DNA of 64,000 nt, from contig CAXKWD010000011.1 of assembly GCA_964059195.1 (NCBI GenBank), positions 14,606,978 to 14,670,977 on the forward strand, read 5' to 3'. The position numbers were made by a program, and so were the translations under genes. Below, piece after piece: positions 1 through 11,487 of this stretch. Position 1 is the first letter of the stretch, and the number at the start of each line of letters is the position of its first letter. Source of the DNA: Ectobius pallidus (Eukaryota; Arthropoda; Insecta; Blattodea; Ectobiidae). The notes under the pieces are model-generated. The model made no database searches. It was not told where the DNA came from and saw only the letters and a program-made list of their open reading frames with translations.

Positions 1-83
1 AGCAGTTTATTGTGTAAACCTTTATTTATTAGATCTCTTAGTACATGTCCATATCAACAGTAATGATTATATTCTTCGAAAAG

Positions 84-267
84 ATGTACAGGTAGGGAAA
101 AAAGCGGACCTACTAAAATACAGGTAGGGAGAAAAAAGCGGACATACTAAAATATCTAAGTTGCCGATATGAGCCACCCCGCTTGCCTAGCGGGATCTAG
201 GCATGCGCAGTGGCTGTTAGATAGTTAGATATTTTAGTAGGTCCGCTTTTTTTCCGTACCTGTACAT
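84..267. mobile_element. Miniature inverted-repeat element with a duplicated left end
   Basis: The left arm (about 84-120) and right arm (about 231-267) are near-perfect reverse complements of about 36 bases, with the core AGCGGACCTACTAAAATA. A second, slightly diverged copy of the left arm follows directly (about 119-159), so the left end is doubled. The interior is short, has no coding potential and contains a small GC-rich hairpin near 175-205. The layout fits a non-autonomous DNA transposon (MITE). No clear target duplication is visible, so the superfamily is unknown. Confidence 0.7.
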
Positions 268-800
268 GGATATATCATATAACACTAGAAGAAACTCTGC
301 ATTAACATACCAAACATTAACGATTAAGCAAAACAGTACATACATATTTCTATTTACTGTAGGCCATAAAGGTTATAGCATGTTACCTGAAAAAATAAAA
401 ATAAAACTACTAGAAACAGAGGTTTTCAAAGACACTCTACAGATGGGTAATACGATATCCTTCTATTCATTTGATTAATTTTTAAACTAAAAGTGATTGT
501 AAATATGTATTAATTTTTCTTGATTTTTTTATTTCTAAACTGTCAGACGCCTGTATTTGTGCTTAAATACAGTATAATAATAGTAAATTATGCGAAAAGC
601 TTATAATTACATTTATTGAGATGCCCGAGTATGTTTATGAAACGAGCAAAGCGACTCATAATTTTCATGCGAGTATCTTAATTACCATTATAGGCTGGTT
701 GCATATGACTGATTTTGTACGACAATAATTAGTCTAAATCTTTAAGATTTTAGATTTTAGATTCACTCAAATGGGCACGCTACTCTACGTAGGAGCTGGT
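268..800. other. AT-rich stretch without recognised features
   Basis: Only short chance reading frames are present. I recognise no exon, repeat boundary or RNA gene. Confidence 0.5.
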
Positions 801-864
801 TCTCGTAGTTCTTTCCTCCTGCCACAGATGGCTCTCGTAGTTCTTTCCTCCTGCCACAGATGGC
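801..864. repeat. Perfect tandem duplication of a 32-bp unit
   Basis: Bases 801-832 and 833-864 are identical. The unit starts TCTCGTAGTTCTTTCC and ends CCACAGATGGC. The lack of divergence suggests a recent local duplication. Confidence 0.9.
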
Positions 865-1042
865 AGCTCATAGCGTCCGGTCAAATCGAAGCTTCTGTTT
901 GGTCGTTTTCTTGAAACCAACGGATTTTGACAACAAGAAATTAATTCGTTTTAGTATGCTATTAAAATTAACAGATAGAAAAATTGATGTTATTTTAAAT
1001 ACAGGTTGTTTACTACGCAGTTGCTACTATCAAGGTTTGAAG

Positions 1043-1135
1043 GCAGTTCCGTGTTCGATCATTATCGATCCCTCACCCATGTTATAATGAAAATAATTTT
1101 CGAAATGAGTATCATTATGATAAAGTTTCGTCACA
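1043..1135. repeat. Dispersed repeat, copy also near 37.2 kb
   Basis: This stretch shares an ordered set of blocks with about 37210-37315: GTTCCGTGTTCGAT, then TTATAATGAAA, then ATCATTATGAT, then CGTCACA. The two are diverged copies of one repeat family. It lies directly beside the miniature element that begins at 1140. Confidence 0.55.
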
Positions 1136-1139
1136 CGTA

Positions 1140-1473
1140 GAGTACGATTACTTCCACAAAGTCTCTGGGTTTTTACGTATATATCTTAGGAGCGATTGTC
1201 ACCGTTCCTAGAGTTCCTGTCTAGGGAAGGTAGCTGCACCCTGATTGGCTCAGCTCTTCTAACTCTCTCCACGTGTTGTCTGTCTCTGTCTCGCTGTGGC
1301 ATTATCCCTCCACTCAACTATTATAGTATTTGTATTGCCAGCGCGATCTTCACTCTGTACTAAACAGTAGCTCACTGATCTATGCGCATGCGACTCTGCG
1401 CAAGCTGTAACGCGAAAGCTCGCTGGCTAGGTTAATCTTCAAGGCCAGAGACTTTGTGGAAGTAATCGTACTC
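1140..1473. mobile_element. Mariner-type MITE with perfect terminal inverted repeats
   Basis: Bases 1138-1168 are an exact reverse complement of 1445-1475 (31 bases, starting TAGAGTACGATTACTTCC). If the outermost TA on each side is the target duplication, the element is 334 bp with 29-bp perfect terminal repeats, which is typical of Tc1/mariner-derived MITEs. The interior has no open reading frame. The perfect arms suggest a young copy. Confidence 0.8.
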
Positions 1474-1475
1474 TA

Positions 1476-2824
1476 ATATGAGTATTTTAGTATGGTCGAA
1501 CAAAAATATAATTATATAGACTTTGTGTTGAATAGACGGACAATCCATTCGTACGGATGCATGAAAATCTAACTTAAGCGCAGTTATATTATTTTCCCTG
1601 TGATTATTAATTTCCTAGGTTCTATATGAATGACATTGAACTACTGGCTGGTAATTGTGGTTGAAGTAAGACGAAATCCGCTGTTCACTCGATCACGTGA
1701 GGACAGCTGAGGAGCCATATGATAAAGAAGTACTAGCTCCTATCGGCGTGCTGCGATCGTCTCCCCAATGCTGCCATCTGCCAATCAAATCGAAAGTTAG
1801 AGGTGGGGAGGACACATCGTTTGCAGGGTATGCTCTGTTCTTCCATGAGATCAAACGCCACGGCATGTAGTTCAGTTTTATTTGCTTTCAGAATAATAAT
1901 ATATAAAGAAATTAATGATTTTGGCTCGTATATTAGAAAGCCCCGCGTAAAATAGTATAAACTCTGTTTGTCTTGAAGAAGAGAGCATACGTAAAGCGAT
2001 ATTTATATTCCGCCGAACATTTCGTTGGAAACAGTTCTTACCCCCGAGTACAATTAATATTTAAAATTTAATTTAAGAAAGTGCACACTTTAAAAGAGTT
2101 AGTGACAATATAGATTTTAATTTTAAAGTTGGAATAAAATTTAAGCCAGAAATGAAAAGATGGTTTAATGAACTCAATGGGGATAGTTCATAAGTCACGG
2201 CAACTATTATTTCTTTTGAAAACGTGGGACCGTTTTAAAACTTTGAAATATTCAAATGAAAGGGCAATATGTATGTGTAATATAGATTATGGGTAATAGA
2301 TGTAGGGTAGTGAAGGAAACAGACACCCATAAACTTCCATACGCGACTCCAACGTGCCACTCTAATGTACTGCAGTAGTTGGAAGCATGATAACACACAT
2401 GCCCACTCCAAGATCCCTTAAAGTTAGGTAAGGATGGGATTATTCTCCAAAGCTTCGATATGCTCCTTGTATTCTCCGGCATTTTTCCCGCAGATAATAC
2501 CTATTTTGACGAAAGAATTCTGTTCACATCTTGTCTTGTGCACAGCGGCTGACTCACAACTAAATTACCATCGCCTCTATACGTATAACCGTACTCCACA
2601 ATGCCACCAAATGATATGTACATATAGCCATATAGGTCTACTAGAGATGCCACACTCTCCCGTGAAATACATCATCTCATGGTACCATCACCTTATTTGA
2701 GAACTAAAAATAGTTCCAATGACTTATACTCCGTCCAATTATTGCACATTCAGGTGTTTAGGAAATTTACTATAACATAGTAAATGAGATGATCTGACTC
2801 GACCCAGTTCGACTTTTTAAAATA
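1476..2824. other. Unannotated stretch
   Basis: No coding exon or bounded repeat was recognised. Frames at 2252-2482 (-) and 2434-2700 (+) have no recognisable domains and overlap each other. Confidence 0.45.
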
Positions 2825-2832
2825 GTTATAAT

Positions 2833-3414
2833 CAGGGCCCGGATTTTGATGACGTAAAAATACTTAAAAAATGAGCTATAAAATGACCGAAATACAAAAT
2901 GTGACCCAAAATTTTCTATGAAAATACTAGTTTATTCGTAAGATTTATGTCTTTTACATTTTTGTTCTTGAATCAATTATATGCTTGTAATTAGTTAATT
3001 ACATACGATTAAATGCAAACAGAAAACACCGTCTTTCTACAAACAAATTACAATTATAACAAGGTCTATTTATTTATGCTTATTCAGAGTTCCGATAATA
3101 TTCAAAGTAAAAAATGCACAAAACTCTATATAATCCGAGAAACAACACAAAAATAAGAAAATAATGACTTTATATTTTAAAAATTATCTAAAAATATGAA
3201 ATGTTGAAGAAAAGACTGTAAAATGACCAAAAATCCAAACAATGTCACTTATCTCTAAAAATTACCTCAAATTAAAAAATAGGGAAAATGGTCAATAAAT
3301 TTCCTTAAAAATTACCATTTTTATATTCTAGGAGTCATCAGAATATTTGCACTAGCGGGCAACGTCTATGATGTTCCGGTTAAAAGATGACATGTCATCA
3401 AAATCCGGGCCCTG
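2833..3414. mobile_element. Non-autonomous hAT-type transposon with 8-bp target duplication
   Basis: The left end reads CAGGGCCCGGATTTTGATGA and the right end is its reverse complement. The flanking octamers are GTTATAAT (2825-2832) and GTTATGAT (3415-3422), matching at 7 of 8 positions. Ends starting CAGGG with 8-bp duplications are the hAT signature. The 582-bp interior is very AT-rich with repeated AAATGACC-like words and no transposase frame, so it must have been moved by an element elsewhere. Confidence 0.85.
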
Positions 3415-3422
3415 GTTATGAT

Positions 3423-4739
3423 AAAACAATTGGACCGGAATAACGTAGTCATAAGTCAGAACATTGGCCGAAGGCAAAAATCGGTTATATCTATAAAAGA
3501 TACTGCTTTTATCAAAAAAAATACGTGGGTAATAAAATACCCGATATTGTAGTAGGAAGGTTAATTAATACACGAACCATTCATGTAAGTACAGGTAGTA
3601 TGAAAGCTAGATGGATTCCACTGACTGATTAGTTCCTGTGTGAGCGATTCGCGAATCTTTTTTTCCTTTCTTTTTTAAAAATTGCTTTGTGTATACTATG
3701 CTGATGAATATACGTAATACTGATGGGAGTTAGGACGTACTTTTGGGAAAGATATTCAGATTACAACTAATTTTAAACGCATTGGTTTCCTGGGATTTTG
3801 TTTGTTTGTTTGTTCTTTGTCTGTGTGCCGCATGCTGCGGAGTAGAAAACGCTCTCTTTTTGCCGTGCAGTTTAAGTGGTTTAAATAAATAAATAAAACG
3901 AAACAAGAGTGTAACACATGTAAATTAGAGGTAATGGATTTCGGATTTGCACGGACCCTCCCGCCACAGACCGGAGACTGGACTGAACAGGGAGAAAGTT
4001 TCTGACCTCAACCAGTTGCAGATAACATGTTTTGCTAGTTTATTCCTTTCATTAGTTTTGTTACCACCAATACTCTCTCCGAACGTAATCCCAGCAATTC
4101 ACCAAACTGCCAATCACCACCCATTCTTTTGTTGCTGCTCTTTCGTAATTCGTCCTAATTTATTAGCTTTAGCATATGACAGCTTCCCGTCTACAGGGTA
4201 TATACAGCCATTATTGCCTTCTCTTCCAAGTGTTACTTCTAGCAGGTTGAAGTGTTTAGAGTAACCTAAAATACTTTTACTAATTATTTAGCTCAAGAAT
4301 CAGTTACTAACTATAATATATCTCCGGCTAGTTTGAACCTGTTCAAAACAAAGGGGAGGAGAACTCACGGAGAGTTCGCGGAAAATTCACATCATGTGAC
4401 AAAGCGTGATTGGTTAATGGCATTACCAGGGTGTGGCTTGCTAATGGAATAGGAGTGTTCGTAAGTTCATGCAACAATAATAATATTTACTCCTGAAATA
4501 GCAAACTCTCACTGGCATCGTCATCATTATAGTATATCAATTAGCAAACAAAACATAAAGGATTCATTGTTCACGATAGAGAGGAAGTGAGTTGTACTGA
4601 GAATAAACAAACTTCCCATTATCACGGTGATGACATGCGTTCTCATGTGTGGAGCTGTACAAGAGCTGCCACCACAGCTGCCACTTTGACAGCCACTCCT
4701 CTTTGTTTTGTACAGGATCACACGTACTTGAGACAAAGT
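3423..4739. other. Unannotated stretch with an (AAAT)n tract
   Basis: The end of a retroelement is possible near 3865-3900, where TTTAAATAAATAAATAAAA resembles a LINE or SINE tail. The 105-residue frame at 3947-4264 has no recognised domain. Nothing else can be supported. Confidence 0.4.
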
Positions 4740-4753
4740 ATAGTATAAGAATA

Positions 4754-5245
4754 TGCTAGCGGTCCCGGGTTCAATCCCCGGACCTGGCGGGCGTGTTATT
4801 CGTGGTGGACGAAGCCGTGACCTTTGGGGGTTTTTCTCGGGGATCCTCCCGTTTCCCCCTCTCATTCCACCAACACTCTCCATTTCATCTTCAAACTCCC
4901 CCTCATAATCATCCCGTTTCCTTTCCCGGTTTCCGGTATACCCTCGCCCCCAGCACCTGCTGTGGGCCTCTCCCGTCCTCCCCGTGGCTTGTGGTCCTGA
5001 AGTTGCTGGCTGGTGTGCTGCCAACCTGGGGGCTCTGTAAGAGGTACCGAGGCAGCGGCACACGTGGCATGGTAAAGGTATCTGTTGGATGTAGGGGAGT
5101 TCCGTGGGGGGCTCGCGGTGGGGTCTGTTGTCGAGGGACCGTTGGGCTTGCAAATCATTCCATTCCGGAGGTTGGCACAATGAGCCACAAGGCTGAAGTG
5201 CTTAGGGTAGTCCCAACCCGCCTTCCCCCTTCAGGGGCCAAATAC
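4754..5245 (+). mobile_element. tRNA-derived SINE, 5'-truncated, with 14-bp target duplication
   Basis: The element starts within a tRNA-like region: a polymerase III box B-like GGTTCAATCCCC lies at about 4769-4780, but no box A precedes it. A GC-rich body follows, starting GTGGTGGACGAAGCCGTGACC. It is flanked by exact 14-bp direct repeats ATAGTATAAGAATA at 4740-4753 and 5246-5259. The same body occurs at about 58620-58735. The overlapping long frames on both strands (153, 217 and 108 residues) follow from its GC-rich composition and are not genes. Confidence 0.9.
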
Positions 5246-5259
5246 ATAGTATAAGAATA

Positions 5260-5804
5260 CAGTAGAATTCCAACTATCCGGATCGCCAATTATCAGGATC
5301 ACTTTGAGGCGCTATTCAGTTGGTTTTCCAGCAACTAGCATTGGGAAACCCTCAGGGTCGATTATTTGCGAAAAATCAAAACTTTTAGCCGACACAATCG
5401 ATAATTTGTCAGCACAACAACTGACTCTGATCGATATCACACTAAGAATGATAAGGTCACAACTAAGAAAAACTGAATTTTACAGAAGACCGTAAAAGTT
5501 TTGTATTCTGAAGAAAAAAAAGCAGGATTTAATAAGGACATAAGTGCTCTCTGACGGAAAATAACAGGAGTACGGGCACGGCATCTTACACCAAATAAAT
5601 CTCATATAGACCATTAGAAAACAGCAAAACCCTCAAAATTAGTTATTTTTGAAATGTGGTCCTATTATTCTCAGTGTGCGATATGTTCAAGATATGACTC
5701 TTTGGTAAGTATAGTACTGCGCAATTTAATTTTTTTTTAAGGAAATTTCCTTTTATCCAATGATCCGGATATTTGATTATAATCCGGATAATTGGAATTT
5801 AAAC
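5260..5804 (+). mobile_element. Pogo/Tigger-like DNA transposon relic
   Basis: The left end reads CAGTAGAATTCCAACTATCC with internal TATCCGGATC-type repeats, preceded by TA at 5258-5259. The right end (about 5752-5804) is an imperfect inverted copy with GATCCGGATAT and GGATAATTGGAATT. CAGT ends with repeated TTATCCGG are typical of Tigger/pogo elements. A 63-codon frame at 5304-5495 lies inside and could be a scrap of the transposase C terminus, but I see no catalytic D residues. The element is a deletion derivative and cannot move by itself. Confidence 0.7.
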
Positions 5805-6223
5805 AGCTCAAAAGTCTCTAAAGACTTAACTAGAAGATAAATCACTTGCCAGAACGAAGTGAATAGAAGTTTTAAAGCAAAACAGCACGGAAAAATGCAA
5901 ACAGATCGTACACAGTGTGTGGCTTAAGGTCGAGGGCTCTGAAAATTGACAGTGGCCTGAGATGTATGTATGTATATGGAAAGTGAACAAATCGCTAATG
6001 TCTAGCGTGTAGTTTTATCACTTTCTTTTTATCTCACCTACAATCACTTGTTTATTTTCTTAATTCACAAGGATTGAATACTGAAACTTCCTCATACATG
6101 TAGCATCTTTTATCAAAAGCAATAATTGATCATCGAGCACAGCGATTGGGTATAGGCCTATATAAACTACATATGAGCAAAAGGAGATATGAAAGTAATG
6201 CATAAACTAAACTAATCTAAACT
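5805..6223. other. Unannotated AT-rich stretch
   Basis: No exon, RNA gene or repeat boundary was recognised. Confidence 0.4.
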
Positions 6224-6283
6224 ACGTGGCGCTACATCCCTGAAGGGGCAAGGCCTGCCATCCGACCGCCGCGTCATCTACCA
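6224..6283. repeat. Short fragment of a dispersed SINE-like repeat
   Basis: It reads ACGTGGCGCTACATCCCTGA, then AGGGGCAAGGCCTGCC and GCCGCGTCATCTACC. This is the inverted counterpart of about 10345-10415. The two copies differ at several positions, so this is an older dispersed family. Confidence 0.7.
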
Positions 6284-6582
6284 TAGGCGTATAATTATAG
6301 CCTACCTATGTGTGGTGAAACAATTTAAATCTAGTATAATGATAAATTCAATCTCAATAACACAATATTATTAAATAATTATAGCACTTAGGTTAATCTA
6401 AAGGATGACCCACCTGGTCAAAGCGGGAATATTGCCGATAGTTGACAAATGCTGTCTCGCCTTTATAACACAAATAGCGATGTGTTTTATTGATTTTCGT
6501 GGTCTTAATTAATCATTACATTCTCAATTCTGTGAGTATTCGCTAAATAGTCCAAATAAGAATATCTCTAGGTGTGGACCTC

Positions 6583-6610
6583 ATCTATGATGATGATGAT
6601 GATGATGGTG

Positions 6611-6670
<60 letters not shown>
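6583..6670. repeat. Compound microsatellite (ATG)n(ATA)n
   Basis: Trinucleotide repeats change from GAT to AAT units. The Asn- and Asp-rich frame that covers them is an artefact. Confidence 0.95.
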
Positions 6671-8124
6671 GGATGAAGAATAATAATAATAATAGTAATA
6701 ATATTACTATTAAGAAATTAACAAATATGACTATTATTAAATTTGGATTATTCTAAATTTCGTGTATTTAAATTTACAAAAATTTATAAAAACATTTCAC
6801 TCATACTGTTTCGCAAACCCCGCTCTCAACATTACAATAGACTACTACAAGAAACACGATGTTGAAGAACACCAAAGTATAATTTTAGGTATTGTGCTAT
6901 ACTGTACAATTAACTAATTACTGTACAAATTTATAATAATAATTATTCTTTCGTGTAGTCTATTCGTTGGTATGGACCGTCTGGTATGGTGAAAACTTGT
7001 CCTCACACATAAGCCTGCACTGGAAAATATGTATGTGTGAGCATTTATTTATTTATTTAATCAAGAATGAACATTACAGGTGTTCACCCAATTACAATGT
7101 TCATGACTATACTAGCAATACATCATGTACTTACAGTAACACAAATATGAAGTAGATATAATAAAAAGTAGAAAAGTTAGGATAATGACCAATGTAAGGT
7201 AAGAAGTAAAGTGAATAGGAGAGAGTAAAGAGAATAAGAGAGATAAGGAGAAAGCAAGCATGAAGGATGTAGAGAAAAAATAAAAATGAAATAAGAGTAA
7301 AACAAGTAAAATAAAACAGTGAAAAATATGTTAGTTGACAACGGTGTTACTATTCACACATAGATTCCTATACTCATGTATGTTTGAACCGGGTCACATT
7401 AAATGGGCACACAGTCAGCGGTTACTTTTAAAAGCACTTTAATAGAGCACAGAAAACGTATCTTGGAACACTCGAAATGCCACAGGTTTCATTTCTGAGA
7501 ACCCTTGAAACACGCAAAAGACAAATGTTAATATTGATTAGAGTAAAACTTGTCGAAAAATGTAATATTAAAATTGCTCAAAGTAAAACTTACAAAATAT
7601 ATTAATAGTATTGCTGAGAATAACAAATGTCAAAACGTACATTAATTTCTACGCAACATTTTTTTAAACAATTAAATCTACTTAATCTTCATATTTATTT
7701 CTCAAAGCCATGACAAAGCCTTTCTTGTTATGTATTCATGGAACTGTACGTGGCAACTTTAAAAATGTTAAGTGCATTTTGCACTTATGAATAAAAATGT
7801 ATGTGGATATAGAGCAATCAACATCTTAGTAAAATTTGAATGGAAATGGATTAGAGTGTATGCGCAATTCAAGGGTCACTGGATGGTCATTATAATGATT
7901 ACCCTGACGGCTGTGCGCACTTAGCTATGCCCCGTTTCAACAAAGCACTCTAGTCTTTGTCTTTAAAAAAAATATTTCTTAACGTTCGTAATGTAAAGGT
8001 GAGTTATTTTTCCGTTTTATCCCCTTGTACCTTTATGTCGTGTTTTATGTTACTGAGCAAGTTGTACATGATATCGTGAGTACAACACTTCGTATTGTCA
8101 AAAGTCATTGTTACATTATGTATG
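6671..8124. other. Unannotated AT-rich stretch
   Basis: A purine-rich stretch lies at about 7195-7320. No coding exon or bounded element was seen. Confidence 0.4.
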
Positions 8125-8132
8125 ATAATTAA

Positions 8133-8828
8133 TAAAACAAGGCATTTAATGGCCATAAAATAGTGAAAAATTCAAAATAAAAAATGGATTTATGACCTAA
8201 AAATAGTGAAAAATTACACACAATTTTAAAAAATTACCAATAAATTTAACATTATTACTTATATTTAGTTTTTTTTAAGTAATGAATTCCTAAAAGTTGT
8301 TTAATGGATAACAGTCTGTTATATATGAATTTACAATACAAAAAATACTTATTTTATTACTAAAGAAGTAAGTAAATTTATACTACTTAGACACCCTTAG
8401 CGAAAAATAAATTCTTTCTTAACCGGCATGCCCATCATATTGCCCCTAGCAAATATGTACCATTTTAGAAGAAAGAAAAAAATTCTTTATTGTTACAAGA
8501 CAAACTGCTATGGTGTTTACAATAAACCTGAATTAAAATTAACTATCAACACTTGGCGGAGATTCTCAAATAAAAACTATTGTCTGTTGTCTGAAAGTAA
8601 CGATTTATACATGGAAAAGCTCCTCTCTACCTCGACTGAAACATGACCTAGAAACGCCGAAAATGACCTAAAAATTGCCACAAGATAACCTATCTCTTGA
8701 AAATTACGAAAAATGCCAAAAAATGCTCTTATTTAATAAATTATTTCATTACACACATTTTTATATATTCGAGCTATCTTTTAACCTTCATATAAAAAAG
8801 ACGCAAAATCATCAAATGCCTTGCCCTA
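8133..8828. mobile_element. Non-autonomous hAT-type element, family shared with 34.9 kb
   Basis: The left end contains CAAGGCATTTAATGG and the right end CATCAAATGCCTTGCCCTA, which are inverted. The flanking octamers ATAATTAA (8125-8132) and GTAATTGA (8829-8836) match at 6 of 8 positions, with the two differences being G/A transitions. The interior resembles 34887-35540 along most of its length, including repeated words such as AAAATGACCTAAAAATTGCC. There is no transposase. The 72-residue frame at 8428-8646 belongs to this AT-rich interior and is not recognised as a gene. Confidence 0.75.
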
Positions 8829-8836
8829 GTAATTGA

Positions 8837-9453
8837 TATAACGGTAGTTATTTCTTAACCACGGTAACTGGTCCTGAATTGGCATGTGTCAAATTTCCCT
8901 GTCACATAATTGGATAGTCCCATGAAAGAACAGAACGTTGTTTTTAAGATGATAAAAATTTAATTTTTTACTGGTGGTGCTGACTTTAGGAAAACTTGAG
9001 GCTTGCTTTCACTTCAGCAGTTGTCTCTGCCTTCATTACGACGTCTTCTTGAAATGAACAAGATGTTACTTTCTTTCTCCGGTTGCTCTGAATCAACTTA
9101 ACCATGCTTGAGGTAGACGCCAAGTTGCAAGATTGGCAAAAGTTTAGACTTGGTCCCCAACGGTTCTTTGTAAACAGCCATTAAAATTCATTTAGATCCT
9201 TCCATATGCAAACATAACGCGTCGGTATTATACAATCTTCCTGTCGCCATCTTCAGCTTTGTTTAAGTCATTTCGTCGTCTTTTCGGCTCCATGCTTGTT
9301 ACAAAGTCCCTGATTATTCATTCAGGTCTTCATTCAGTTTAGTAAAATAACATAAAATAGCTCCATAAAGGAAATTAACTCACCGTCACTACATAAGAAA
9401 TTTCGTGTATACCAACTTTACGTTCCCTTTACTTTTTCGTACTTCGTATACAC
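8837..9453. other. Possible decayed coding sequence on the minus strand
   Basis: On the minus strand some short runs look coding: an ATG near 9295 opens a frame rich in Arg, Lys and Asp that stops after about 20 codons. No protein family is recognised. This may belong with the decayed frame at 9454-9850. Confidence 0.2.
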
Positions 9454-9850
9454 TCAACCATTCTCTCGTTCTGTCACAAGAACCGATTCATGTAACATCG
9501 TGAGCAATAGCTCTTTCACTGCATCTTTTTTATTCTCTTTATTCTTCGTCATTATCTCAATTTCTCTTTCTCCCTCCTTCTCGTTCTGTATCTCAAGTGC
9601 ACTTGTAAGGATTCTTGATTGTAGGTTTTTCAATTTAGTTCTCATGTAGCGTTGGACAATGGAAAAGTTTCAGAAAAAGATGGATGTGCTAGAATATCCT
9701 GCGACGCCTTTTCCCCGGTGACGACTCATGTCCTCTTTTGGCCTTGCATGAAATTTGATGTCTGTGTCCTGTTTTAGATTTTTGTAATGCCACATTTCAT
9801 CTCCGTTGTGCGTTTTCCTCTTGTGATGTAATTACTCATTCCCCTTGCCA
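9454..9850 (-). pseudogene. Decayed reading frame of unknown origin
   Basis: Read on the minus strand, about 9850 to 9454 stays in one frame for more than 100 codons with a single internal TGA (near 9671). The composition is charged (Lys, Glu, Arg, Asp), unlike the Ile/Leu/Asn-rich chance frames elsewhere. The downstream part (63 codons, 9454-9645) is rich in KE and could form a coiled coil. I recognise no domain. It may be a broken gene, a processed fragment or part of an old transposon. Evidence is from composition only. Confidence 0.3.
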
Positions 9851-10239
9851 GCCAGAGCCACGTAGCGGCCGGCCTGGAAACTGTGTTGTTGGGAGCATGC
9901 GCAACAATTTCATTCATGATCGCGCGCTAAAAACGTTTAATTTCCGGTGAAGTACAGCCACCTATCACGCTTCCTATCAATTGGCATTTCATAATTTTCC
10001 TTCACTGTCATGGGCATCGCTAAACATATTCAACTTGAAACTCAATTTCTGTCAGTCCTGATATAGAGCGAAAAATCATGTTTAGACATTTTTATATATT
10101 ATTTTTTTTATGTCCACACAAGTGTAAAGTAATTGATAAAATCAGCCATAAAGTACAGTTTCTTTGTCGACTAATTATTCAGTTGCGAATATTACTACTA
10201 CTGCTACTACTACCAGGGGTGCACTCAGCCTCGTGATTC

Positions 10240-10420
10240 AAATTGAGGAGCTACTTGATAGAGAAGTAGCGGCTCCGGTCATGGAAACCACCATTAACGG
10301 CCGTGGGTGTCGGCATGCTGACCACATGCCCCCAATCCTGCCATCTCCCTGTAGGTAGATGACGCAGCGGTCGGGTGGTAGGCCTTGTCCCTTCGGGGAT
10401 GTCGCGCCACGGAGTTTAGA
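10240..10420. repeat. Dispersed SINE-like repeat, second copy of the 6.2-kb family
   Basis: The end GATGACGCAGCGGTCGGGTG, GTAGGCCTTGTCCCTTCGGG and GATGTCGCGCCACGGAGTTT is the inverse of 6224-6283. The left part contains no clear polymerase III boxes. Boundaries are approximate. Confidence 0.6.
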
Positions 10421-11487
10421 GAGTTTTAGCTACTACTACCACTACTGCTGCTTATGTTACTACTATTATTACCAGTGTTTTTCGGCTGTGGTACTTCCTT
10501 ATTATTATTATTATTATTATGGATTTTTTGCTTACAACTAAGTGAGTAGGATGATTATATTCGAGGTTTCCGTAGCTATCCTCTCTCCGATCTTCTGGGA
10601 GAAGATTGAAGAGACAGAAATTTTCCCCTAGAAACAATGAAGATGAACAAGAATACTATAGACCTCAAAGGTTTCTGTGCCGGAGTATAACGTACGGCAG
10701 GTTCTATGGAAGTCGCTGGGAACGGGGCAATCTGCTGAGATCTCGAACTCAGTAATCATGCTCACCTGGTTGGAAACACTTTAAAGCGTTATTCACTCTC
10801 AGCACTGGGAAATCTTCAAGTCACACATCTTCAAATTGTAATTTTTATCATTATTATTTTCGTTATTATTATAGACAATTTGTAAGGGTATTTTCTAAAA
10901 GGAGATGAGATATATGATGGAAGGTGGATTACAGTGAAGGGTGAAAAATAAAACGAGAGCTTTTACATGTAGCTATTTTTTACTTCCCATTTTTTATGGA
11001 GGTGGAAGTAATTTAAAACGCCGGGAGTTACCTAATTTAGACGTAATTGGTGCTGAAGTGGTTTGCACTATGAACCTGAGTGAATTCATTAGCTGCAGAG
11101 AATTGCTAGTCATCTGGTAAACATGTTTTTCACCCGATTAGGTGAAACGGATTGATTCGGAGAGAAATCCAGTGAGGGCGCAGTAAACATAGGCTGCTGT
11201 TTACCTGACAAATAGAATTACTCAAATCAAATATTACGCAGCACTATCCATTTATTTCAGTTCTCTGCAATACACCTGTTTTTATTTTGACCCTCACGTC
11301 TCTTACACAGGGGTGACTCAAGCAATACGACTTTCTTTTACCTCGGCAGAGTATATTGTACAGCATCCCAAAATTCGAGGCAGAAAGAATATGTAATTTT
11401 CTCAGAACAACTCTTTCCGCTTACAAGTAATTATGTCTGCTTCTCAATGAACATTCACTCCCACACGGTAGCTTAATGTAGGACAAG
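10421..11487. other. Unannotated stretch with short TTA/ACT repeats
   Basis: It contains degenerate CTACTA and (TTA)n tracts (about 10497-10520). No exon or bounded element was recognised. Confidence 0.4.

Noticed and set aside
4527..5254. Long overlapping open frames of 108-217 residues on both strands
   Set aside because: They coincide with a GC-rich SINE bounded by 14-bp target duplications, and no domain is recognisable.
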